Assembly: GCA_020634415.1 (NCBI GenBank)
Contig: JACKBT010000029.1
Coordinates: forward strand, 1 to 58,202
DNA length: 58,202 bases
Reading direction: 5' to 3'
From: Ardenticatenaceae bacterium
GTDB taxonomy: Bacteria; Chloroflexota; Anaerolineae; Promineifilales; Promineifilaceae
Part shown: in pieces, positions 50,083 through 56,926 of the stretch
Layout of the letters: each line of letters begins with the position of its first letter
Position numbering within the stretch: position 1 is the first letter of the stretch
Notes under the pieces: model-generated
The model's input: only the letters and a program-made list of their open reading frames with translations
Databases searched by the model: none
What the model was told of the DNA's origin: nothing
Made by a program: the position numbers and the translations under genes

Positions 50083-51365
50083 TTAGCGGGGGTGAGATAC
50101 GGCCGTTTACGCCACAGCAGAACCAGCGTGAGGCTAACAGCTATTATTTGCGCGATAAATTTGGCACCGATGATCCCCATCGCGCCATATGTAGGCAGAA
50201 ACCAAAAGGTAAGGGGCACTAACACAGTCAGGCGCAGGGCATCATTCAGGGTGATGAGATGGGGGCGGTCAAAGGCGAAGGCCAGCAGCAGGAAGGGTGT
50301 GGTGATGACATCAACCATCACCAACAGCAACAGCCAGCGAAAAAAGGGAACGGCCGTATCATAGGCTGCCCCATAGAAAAGTGGGATGAGCGGCTGGGCC
50401 ACCACCAGAGCCAGCAGCAAGCCGACGCAGACCAGCAGACCGCGCCGTGTGCTTTGTGTCAGGTAACGATGCAGTTGGTTTGGGTTTTGAATAGCGGCGG
50501 CGGCGGGCAGCAAAACGGCATAGAGGCTGTGGTTGATCATCTCGGCTTTGGCTGCCAGGTTGGCGGCCAGCCCATACCAGCCTACCGTGCTGGATTCGGA
50601 CAAACGGCCGATTAACAAAATATCGGCCCGTGTTGCCAGGATAGCCAGTAAACTGCTTAACCAGAACCAGCGGCTCAGGCGCAGCAGGGAGGTGCTTTCG
50701 GGCTGCCAGGGCAGCGGCGATTGTGCTGCCTTCAGTGCTGGCGGCAGCAGCCAATATCCCACCACAAAACTCACCAAAGAAGTGGCAACCCCCAGGATGA
50801 GCAAGGCGTTAATGAGGGTGAGTTGGCCGCGCCAGAAAAGCCAGATTGCCAACAAGCTGGTTAATCCCGAATTGAGCAGCAGGTTGAAGGATAAACGGCC
50901 AAACTGCCCAGTTGCCTGTAACAGACTGTTCATTGTGCCGCTCAGCACCATTGCCAGTACGCCAACCAGGACAATGCTCACCAGATACCGCTCAATGCTC
51001 AGCAGTGAATCGGCTAGAATGGGTATTAGCATTACCAGGAGGAGTAAAACGGCCGTTGCCCCCACCACTTGCAGCCCAAAGAAAACACGGCCACGCTGCC
51101 GTGCCAGCCCAGGGTCATGCTCCCAAACGGCCGCTATTTGCTGAACGGCCGCTCGCGGCAACCCCATATTCGCCACCGCTAACCCAATGCTGCTCACCGC
51201 TCCCAACAGAATATACGCGCCAAACAGATCGGGAGATAGGGCGCGGGCAATCAAAACACTGCTCACCATCCCCAATGCCAGCCGCCCCAGGTTCCCGCTA
51301 AAGTGAATCAGCCAATTACGGGTAACGGGGTCAACAAACCTGTGCCAGATGGATTGGAGCGTCAT
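50079..51365 (-). CDS. Wzx-like polysaccharide flippase (MOP superfamily)
   Basis: This 428-aa protein has about 12-14 TM helices. The opening FSGNLGRLALGMVSSVLIAR, LSPDLFGAYILLGAVSSIGL and NMGLPRAAVQQIAA are typical of polysaccharide_synt/Wzx exporters, which move lipid-linked oligosaccharides outward. The downstream sulfotransferase overlaps its end by 4 nt. There is no Wzy or Wzz in the window. The MITE-like copy B lies 26 bp upstream of its start, between it and the divergent STAND gene. The function fits the surrounding glycan locus. Confidence 0.88.
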   Translation of the reverse strand: MTLQSIWHRFVDPVTRNWLIHFSGNLGRLALGMVSSVLIARALSPDLFGAYILLGAVSSIGLAVANMGLPRAAVQQIAAVWEHDPGLARQRGRVFFGLQVVGATAVLLLLVMLIPILADSLLSIERYLVSIVLVGVLAMVLSGTMNSLLQATGQFGRLSFNLLLNSGLTSLLAIWLFWRGQLTLINALLILGVATSLVSFVVGYWLLPPALKAAQSPLPWQPESTSLLRLSRWFWLSSLLAILATRADILLIGRLSESSTVGWYGLAANLAAKAEMINHSLYAVLLPAAAAIQNPNQLHRYLTQSTRRGLLVCVGLLLALVVAQPLIPLFYGAAYDTAVPFFRWLLLLVMVDVITTPFLLLAFAFDRPHLITLNDALRLTVLVPLTFWFLPTYGAMGIIGAKFIAQIIAVSLTLVLLWRKRPYLTPAK

Positions 51366-51390
51366 AAGATTCAGTCAAAACATGTAAGCG

Positions 51391-51474
51391 TTACACACTT
51401 GAAATGCTGTGACCGGCCTCCTGGCCGAGCCACCAGTCTGGCCCGGTGTGTCACCGACCAAAGTAACTGCGTAA
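51391..51474. mobile_element. MITE-like element, copy B
   Basis: TTACACA...TGCGTAA termini with an 84-bp core 87 per cent identical (73/84) to copy A at 23205-23288, with no gaps. Flanking bases extend the inverted repeat (CATGTAAG and CTTAACATG) with one indel. Confidence 0.75.
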
Positions 51475-51548
51475 GCCTTAACATGAAGATGGGCATCATT
51501 AAGACATAAGTTGTCCAAAATAACAACCTTATCCGACACATCTGACAG

Positions 51549-51578
51549 TTTACGTTTTATCCGCAATCCGACTATACT
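51549..51578 (+). promoter_or_regulatory. candidate promoter of the STAND gene
   Basis: TTTACG (51549-51554) and TATACT (51573-51578) are 18 bp apart. The leader would be about 85 nt. Confidence 0.4.
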
Positions 51579-51672
51579 TAGCTGGCAGTTTGCTTATGGA
51601 TTATCTGTTGGCTGATAATATAGCCACTCATGATGAAGCATAACTTTGATGAGATAAAACGTTCAATCTATC

Positions 51673-54210
51673 ATGCAGCAACATCCTACACCTGACACAG
51701 GTCCACAGATCATTGTAGGAAACTACATCTACCAACCCGGCCAGCCCCAGGGGGGCATGGTGCAGGTGTTAACGGCCGCTTCGCCGAGCTTCGGTGCAGG
51801 CTCCCCCACCGCCCTCCCTACCCCAGTCGCCATCCGCCCGCGCCCCTTCCGCCAACTGCTGGGCCGTGAACCTGAATTGGCCTGGATGATAGACCTGTTG
51901 CAGCAGCACATCTCCGCCGAGCTTTACAGCGAACCGGGCATGGGCAAAACCGTTTTGCTGCGCCACCTTGCTTACCACCCTGTCACCGGGCAGTTTCCTG
52001 ATGGTGTGGTCTATCTGGTTGCCAGCCAGGAGCCGGCCGAAGATGTGCTGCACGCCCTCTACACGGCCTTTTACCAGAGTGCCTCACCCCACAAACCCAC
52101 CGAAAGCGATCTGCGGCGCAGTTTGCAAGCCAAAAACGCCCTCGTCATTCTCGACGACTTCGATGCAGGCCGCGACAACCTGGATATGCTGCTCAACGCC
52201 GCGCCGATGTGTACCTTTTTGGTTTCCTCGCCTGACCGCACCTTATGGGGCGATGGCGAGGCTAAGGCTCTGCTAGGTTTACGCCCCGAAAATGCGCTGG
52301 CTTTGTTGGAACGGGTGTGGCAACGGCCGTTAACCGAAGTGGAACAGCCCGCCGCCGCCGACATCTGCACCGCCCTCAAAGGCCATCCCCTGCGCATCCA
52401 ACAGGCCATCACCGCCGCCCGCGAGCAAAATCTCACCCTGCGCGATGTTGCCTTGCAAGTGCAAAGCCGCCGCGCCGCCAACCACCCCAGCCTGCCCCAA
52501 CTGCGCCAACAACTCATCGCCGCCTTCGACGAAAATGAACTGCAAGACCTCTGCTTTGATTTGGGTGTGGACTACGGAAGCCTGCCCGCCCAGGGCAAGG
52601 CCAACAAGGCGCGAGAACTGCTGGAAACGATGGTGCGACACGGCCGTTTAGCCGACCTCCTCGCCAACTGCACCACCCTCCGCCCCCACCTTAACTGGGG
52701 CGAACCCACCCAAACCATTGTTGACCCCAGCATCAACGCCCTGCCCGTTGCCAAGCGCGATATTTTGAGCGTTTTGGCTGCTTTTGGCAGCCGGCCGCTT
52801 AGTGCTGAACTGATTAGCCAACTGGTGGGGCAGGCGGATGTAGGGCCGCTGCTGGAGGAGTTGATGGAGCGTGGTTTGGTGCAAAACACGGCTTACCATC
52901 TGGCTGGCTCACTACCCCACCGCTTCCAAAGTGCTTTGGAGCCGATTTTGCTTTTTGTGGTGGAGTGGGCAGCGGAACAGGCAACGGCCGTTCTGCAACG
53001 CGAAGCCAAGACGTTGGCTTTTTTGCAGCAGTGGGCCGTTACCAACGGCCGTCCGGCCGAAGCCTTGCAGTTAGGGCGGTTATTGGATGATGGGTTGGCA
53101 CTAGACGGCCGTTGGGGATTGTGGCAGCAGGTTTTGTTGACGGCGCAGCAGGCGGCCCAATCGTTGGGGGATCAGGCGGCCGAAGCCTGGGCCTTGAACC
53201 AACTGGGCTGCCGCGCCCTCTGCCTGGGCGACAAAGGCGTGGCCCGCATTCAGTTGGAGCGGGCCAAAGCCCTGAATGAAGCTGTGGGCCATGAGGCGGG
53301 TGTGGCTGTGAATGAGCATAATTTGGGGCTTTTGCGCGGCGCACCGGTGGCCCGGTCTGGCTGGCGGCGTTTTGTTCCGTTTGTGGTGGTGGGGATTGTG
53401 CTGCTGGTTTTGTTGGGCTGGTGGCTGCGGGGAACGGCCGTTGCCCCTTCTAGCACGGCCACGCCCACCCACACGGCAACGGCCCCCGCCATCGTTACAG
53501 ACCTGCCTCTGCCCACTGAGACGAGGCCGCCTACGGAGACGGCCGTTCCCACCCCAACCTCCTTCGCGGCGACGGCAACGGAAACGGCCGTAGCTATCCC
53601 CGCCACCCAAACTTCTACCGCTGCGCCCCCACTGCCTACCGCCACCCAAACTTCTATCGCTGCGCCCACGCTGCCTACCGCCACCCAAACTTCTACTCCT
53701 ACCCCATCCCCCACCAACACCGCCACAGCCACCCTCACGCCATCCCCCACCAACACACCCTGGCCTACGCCACTGCCCACCTTCACCCCTGGCCCCGTCA
53801 CCCGCCCCACACTCATTAGCCCGGAGCGAGGCACATCCCACCGCACGGGCATCACCTTCCAGTGGCGCGGCATTTTGCAGCCGGGCCAACAATATCGCGT
53901 GCAGCTTCGCCACACAGACAGCGGCTTCACGCTCAACAGCCCCCTCCTGGACGAACCTCTGTGGGCCACATCGCTGCCCGCCGAGCGTTTTGGTGAATGG
54001 CATTGGGAAACGGCCGTTGTGAGCAATGGCGTCACCCGCATCATCAGTGAAAATTGGCACTTCTATCTCGATCCTTTCCCCCAATCTGATAATCCGCCCA
54101 CGCGCCCCTCTACTGTTACGCCCGCCAGCACGCCTACCAACACGCCGCGACCAGCCACCAGCACACCCGCTCCCCCCACGCCGACACCCACGCTGCCTAT
54201 CCCCAATTAA
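51673..54210 (+). CDS. transmembrane STAND/NB-ARC-like NTPase receptor with EAD and outside sensor
   Basis: This 845-aa modular protein has a 12-50 N-terminal tail (IIVGNYIYQPGQP) and a STAND P-loop NTPase with Walker A SEPGMGKT (86-93) and Walker B NALVILDDFD (155-164). An effector-associated, death-fold-like domain follows at ~274-342 (LPQLRQQLIAAFDENELQDL, CFDLGVDYGSLPAQGKA). A winged-helix-like segment (~355-410) and helical TPR-like repeats (~430-555) come next. One TM helix (566-585) leads to a Thr/Pro-rich stalk (~590-715) and an outer beta-sandwich (711-800, GITFQWRG, YRVQLRH). A second Pro-rich tail ends it. The NTPase is inside and the beta domain outside. It is a candidate signalling or conflict receptor. 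The effector partner is not adjacent. Confidence 0.78.
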   Translation: MQQHPTPDTGPQIIVGNYIYQPGQPQGGMVQVLTAASPSFGAGSPTALPTPVAIRPRPFRQLLGREPELAWMIDLLQQHISAELYSEPGMGKTVLLRHLAYHPVTGQFPDGVVYLVASQEPAEDVLHALYTAFYQSASPHKPTESDLRRSLQAKNALVILDDFDAGRDNLDMLLNAAPMCTFLVSSPDRTLWGDGEAKALLGLRPENALALLERVWQRPLTEVEQPAAADICTALKGHPLRIQQAITAAREQNLTLRDVALQVQSRRAANHPSLPQLRQQLIAAFDENELQDLCFDLGVDYGSLPAQGKANKARELLETMVRHGRLADLLANCTTLRPHLNWGEPTQTIVDPSINALPVAKRDILSVLAAFGSRPLSAELISQLVGQADVGPLLEELMERGLVQNTAYHLAGSLPHRFQSALEPILLFVVEWAAEQATAVLQREAKTLAFLQQWAVTNGRPAEALQLGRLLDDGLALDGRWGLWQQVLLTAQQAAQSLGDQAAEAWALNQLGCRALCLGDKGVARIQLERAKALNEAVGHEAGVAVNEHNLGLLRGAPVARSGWRRFVPFVVVGIVLLVLLGWWLRGTAVAPSSTATPTHTATAPAIVTDLPLPTETRPPTETAVPTPTSFAATATETAVAIPATQTSTAAPPLPTATQTSIAAPTLPTATQTSTPTPSPTNTATATLTPSPTNTPWPTPLPTFTPGPVTRPTLISPERGTSHRTGITFQWRGILQPGQQYRVQLRHTDSGFTLNSPLLDEPLWATSLPAERFGEWHWETAVVSNGVTRIISENWHFYLDPFPQSDNPPTRPSTVTPASTPTNTPRPATSTPAPPTPTPTLPIPN

Positions 54211-54214
54211 AGTG

Positions 54215-54245
54215 AAAAGAGGCTGAGATGTTCTCAGCCTCTTTT
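54215..54245. terminator. bidirectional intrinsic terminator
   Basis: AAAAGAGGCTGAGA, loop TGT, TCTCAGCCTCTTTT with further T. The A tract on one side and T tract on the other serve both the STAND gene and the convergent monooxygenase gene. Confidence 0.9.
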
Positions 54246-54274
54246 TTATTCAGTTATTGGTTTGTAGGTGAAAT

Positions 54275-54568
54275 CTACTGGATAACGAGGTCGAAGAACG
54301 CGACTTCGCGTTTTTCCAGCATGGGGATGATGGTGTCGAGGATGTAGGTTTGGAAGTGGGGGGTGGCGCGATGGGCATCCACTGCTGCCTGATCTATATA
54401 TTGCTCATACAGCAGTAGAAAATCGGGGTTGTCTTGGGCACGGCTGATTTGGTACATCGTACAGCCTGGTTCATTGGCTTTTACCAATTCGCCCATCTCG
54501 CGCAGTTTTTCAATCACGGTTTCAGCATTACCAGGTTTGACGTAGTATTTTGCCAGTAAAACGATCAT
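54275..54568 (-). CDS. antibiotic biosynthesis monooxygenase (ABM) domain protein
   Basis: This 97-aa dimeric alpha+beta-barrel protein is of the ABM/YgiN type. It shows IVLLAKYYVKPGNAETVIEK, ANEPGCTMYQISRA, FLLLYEQYIDQAAVDAH and HRATPHFQTYI. Some members oxidise quinols or polycyclic substrates without a cofactor, others degrade heme. The start is ATG 54568, with GGAGAACAAA just before. An upstream ATG at 54580 would overlap that site. It follows the LLM oxidoreductase gene on the same strand but dyads lie between. Confidence 0.88.
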   Translation of the reverse strand: MIVLLAKYYVKPGNAETVIEKLREMGELVKANEPGCTMYQISRAQDNPDFLLLYEQYIDQAAVDAHRATPHFQTYILDTIIPMLEKREVAFFDLVIQ

Positions 54569-54582
54569 TTTGTTCTCCATAA

Positions 54583-54674
54583 AGATTGAGTCAATCTTCT
54601 TGTTGGACGATTTTGTAAATCGTCAGAGCGATTTGCAAAATCGCTCTACATTAAGACCTCAAGATTGATCCGGT
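54583..54674. repeat. nested dyads between the LLM and ABM genes
   Basis: AGATTGAGTCAATCTT (54583-54598) resembles the left arm at 4932. Two hairpins follow at 54605-54650 (GACGATTT/AAATCGTC; AGAGCGATTT/AAATCGCTCT). Together they are the reverse complement of 21515-21558. AAGATTGATCCGGTCT closes the set. Confidence 0.8.
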
Positions 54675-55697
54675 CTACATCTTAAATCCCGCAATTGTGG
54701 CCTGCCACCCGGCATCATCTTCGCCGGGGACGTAGGGGATGTAGTAGTTGAGGCGGTCAATGAGGTTGTCGGCGGCGTAGCGGGTTTTTACCAGTTGGGG
54801 CAGTTGGCTCCATTTGCCGGTGATGGCGAAGGTATCCATGATTTCGTCGGTGAGCAGGCGGGGCATTTCGGCCCAGTCGCCGCGCCGTGCCAGTTGGCTG
54901 AGCTGCTCGCCCACACCGGCCCAACCGTGCAGATCGAGGACGATGCGGTAGGCGGGGGTGGACATGTAGAAAGCGAGTTGGCTTTTGGCCTGTTGTTCGT
55001 AGTCGGCGGCGGGTTTTTGGCCGTCGGTGGGAATGGCGAAGATGGAGATAACGGCCGTAAAATCCCCCCGCTCTCGCCCACTTGCCGCCAACCCCTCCTG
55101 AATGTACGGCCAGGCATACTCCTGCAAATATTTCACCGAGTGGAATGGGTGCAGATGCGCCCCATCACACACCTGGCCTGCTAATTTCAGCATCCCCTTG
55201 TTAATAGCCGAAATGTACACAGGCGGACGCGGCACATCTATCGGCCCGCCGCTGAAAAAGGGGGTCATCAGGCTGAGGTTGTAGAACTCACCCTCGTATT
55301 TGAGGCGTGTGCCATTTTGCCAGCTCTCCCAAATGGCGTGCATGGCTTCCACAGTCTCGCGCATCTTGCGGATGGGTTTTTCCCAGGCCAGGCCATAACG
55401 TCGCTCGATGTGGGCTTTGACCTGTGCGCCGAGACCGAGGACGAAACGGCCGTTGCTAAACTTCGCCAAATCCCAGGCCATGTGCGCCAGCACCGTGGGG
55501 CTGCGCGGAAAGGCGACGGCAATATCGGTGCCCAGAGTGAGGCATTGGCTGTGTTCGGCAGCCAGGACGAGGGGGAAAAAGGCGTTGTTGGCCGATTCGG
55601 CCGTCCATAAGCCATCAAACCCCATCGCCTCAATGGCTTGGGTAAGTTGGGGCATTGTCTGGAGATCGTGCTGTAAGAGCCAGGTGTCGAATTTCAT
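54675..55697 (-). CDS. LLM-class F420-dependent oxidoreductase
   Basis: This 340-aa protein has the luciferase-like TIM barrel that binds F420 or FMN. It opens with KFDTWLLQHDLQTMPQLTQA, then FDGLWTAESANNAFFPLVLA, TDIAVAFPRSPTVLAHMAWD, GRFVLGLGAQVKAHIERRYG and RPPVYISAINKGMLKLAGQV. It is likely to oxidise or reduce a small organic substrate. GAGGT precedes ATG 55697. F420 dependence is a family inference; the PPOX-fold protein at 16 kb would agree with an F420-using cell. Confidence 0.88.
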   Translation of the reverse strand: MKFDTWLLQHDLQTMPQLTQAIEAMGFDGLWTAESANNAFFPLVLAAEHSQCLTLGTDIAVAFPRSPTVLAHMAWDLAKFSNGRFVLGLGAQVKAHIERRYGLAWEKPIRKMRETVEAMHAIWESWQNGTRLKYEGEFYNLSLMTPFFSGGPIDVPRPPVYISAINKGMLKLAGQVCDGAHLHPFHSVKYLQEYAWPYIQEGLAASGRERGDFTAVISIFAIPTDGQKPAADYEQQAKSQLAFYMSTPAYRIVLDLHGWAGVGEQLSQLARRGDWAEMPRLLTDEIMDTFAITGKWSQLPQLVKTRYAADNLIDRLNYYIPYVPGEDDAGWQATIAGFKM

Positions 55698-55765
55698 GGA
55701 GACCTCACTAAAGGAGTGTGAGCCAGAGTATAACGGAGATAGGGCAGATTTTCATGGAAAACCAA

Positions 55766-55798
55766 AGACCTCCGAGGTTTCCAAAACCTCGGAGGTCT
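55766..55798. terminator. 15-bp hairpin before the ECF gene
   Basis: AGACCTCCGAGGTTT and AAACCTCGGAGGTCT pair perfectly with loop CCA. The gap of 169 bp between the divergent LLM and ECF genes holds little else. It may be a repeat rather than a working terminator. Confidence 0.6.
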
Positions 55799-55854
55799 AA
55801 ATCAAAACCAATTTTGAACAAAATCTCGGCAGCAGCGAATCTATTGATAACGGG

Positions 55855-55860
55855 TACACT
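55855..55860 (+). promoter_or_regulatory. candidate leaderless -10 box of the ECF gene
   Basis: TACACT ends 6 nt before ATG 55867, without a Shine-Dalgarno. Confidence 0.45.
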
Positions 55861-55866
55861 AAACTG

Positions 55867-56442
55867 ATGACCGCCACGATAGAACAGAGCTTATTGCACC
55901 GCGCCCGACAGGGTAAACCTGATGCCTTTGCGGCTTTGCGGCTTGTCCTGGAACCGCAGGTGCGCCGCTACATCTGGCATGTGCTGGGGCATACGCTGGC
56001 GGAAGATGACATTGTGCAAGATGTGTTTATGGCGTTGTATTTGAATTTGGAAAAGATGACACCGCCGGAGAAGTTGAAGCCCTTCCTCTTTCGGGTAACG
56101 CGCAATCGCTGTTATGACTTATTGCGCCAGCAAGGGCGGCGCAAGGTTGTGCCGCTGACAAGGGACATGCCCACCCATGCGCCGTCTTTGGAGGATGATG
56201 CTCATGCTTTGTTGGTGTATCAGCAGGTGAAGGCGGCGATGGCGCGTTTGCCGGAGGCGCAGCGGCAGGTGTTGGTGCTGTATGCCGAGGAGGAGTTTTC
56301 GTATGAGGAGATTGCGGCGGCGTTGGCGATTAACATCGGCACTGTCAAGTCACGTTTGCACCAGGCTCGCAAGGCAGTGAAGCAGATGATGGAGAACCCG
56401 GATTTGTTGTCAAATCAACCTCCCGGAGGTTTCGTCCAATAG
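55867..56442 (+). CDS. ECF-type RNA polymerase sigma factor
   Basis: This 191-aa sigma-70 family member is of the ECF type, with region 2 (QVRRYIWHVLGHTLAEDDIV, QDVFMALYLNLEKM) and region 4 (RLPEAQRQVLVLYAEEEFSY, EEIAAALAINIGTVKSRLHQ). No anti-sigma factor with a zinc or TM domain follows; the next protein is a 144-aa unknown. The C-terminal tail (NQPPGGF) is encoded by one arm of a 21-bp inverted repeat. It leads an apparent operon with the unknown and the MFS exporter. Confidence 0.93.
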   Translation: MTATIEQSLLHRARQGKPDAFAALRLVLEPQVRRYIWHVLGHTLAEDDIVQDVFMALYLNLEKMTPPEKLKPFLFRVTRNRCYDLLRQQGRRKVVPLTRDMPTHAPSLEDDAHALLVYQQVKAAMARLPEAQRQVLVLYAEEEFSYEEIAAALAINIGTVKSRLHQARKAVKQMMENPDLLSNQPPGGFVQ

Positions 56443-56472
56443 TTAGCTCAAGGATGAAACCTCCGGGAGGTT
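56417..56472. repeat. 21-bp-arm inverted repeat at the end of the ECF gene
   Basis: Arms 56417-56437 and 56452-56472 (AACCTCCCGGAGGTTTCGTCC type) differ at one position. The ECF stop lies in the 14-nt loop. It could attenuate the downstream unknown/MFS genes. Confidence 0.7.
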
Positions 56473-56491
56473 ATAGAAATAGGAGAACATG

Positions 56492-56926
56492 ATGTCTGAA
56501 GAAAGTTTACGTGCCTTGATTCGTTATCTCGCGCCGCTGACGATGCTGCGGCAGGATTTGGAGCGGGCGATGGCTTTGGAGTTTGAGGGGGCGTTGGGGG
56601 ATACGGCCGTTCGCACCTATAACGGCCTCCACGCCAGCATCACTCGTGTGTTGGCTGATCCCTATCTGGAAGCCTTAGCCTTGCAAGTGCCGGAAAGGGC
56701 CAACGACAAGGAAAAAATCTCGTTGGTCTTCCTGGCGGTAGGGCAGCTTTCGGCAATGGTACACAGCGTGATTGGCTTGCCTATTGGGTGGGGGAATGCT
56801 TCCGTTGACATTCAAACTGCGCCCCATGTCATCGTCAATGCCCAGGGCAGCAGCCCCGAAGTTGCCAGGCAGGTGATGCAAATGGTGCATCGTGCTTTGG
56901 CTGAAGATGAGGAAGAAGCCGCATGA
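56492..56926 (+). CDS. hypothetical protein in ECF/MFS operon
   Basis: This 144-aa soluble protein is not recognised. It is mostly helical at both ends (RALIRYLAPLTMLRQDLERA; EVARQVMQMVHRALAEDEEE) with a short conserved-looking middle (GLPIGWGNASVDIQ). ATG 56492 has AGGAG 6 nt upstream; ATG 56489 is 3 nt too close. It overlaps the MFS gene by ATGA. Its position between a sigma factor and a transporter suggests a regulator, possibly an unusual anti-sigma factor, but there is no direct evidence. Confidence 0.6.
   Translation: MSEESLRALIRYLAPLTMLRQDLERAMALEFEGALGDTAVRTYNGLHASITRVLADPYLEALALQVPERANDKEKISLVFLAVGQLSAMVHSVIGLPIGWGNASVDIQTAPHVIVNAQGSSPEVARQVMQMVHRALAEDEEEAA

Larger units (their letters stand above)
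51366..51672. other. 307-bp divergent promoter region with MITE-like copy B
   Basis: No gene. It holds the 84-bp inverted-repeat element (51391-51474), a -35/-10 pair (51549-51578) for the STAND gene and an AT-rich leader. The minus-strand promoter of the flippase operon must lie close to or inside the repeat element. Confidence 0.55.
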
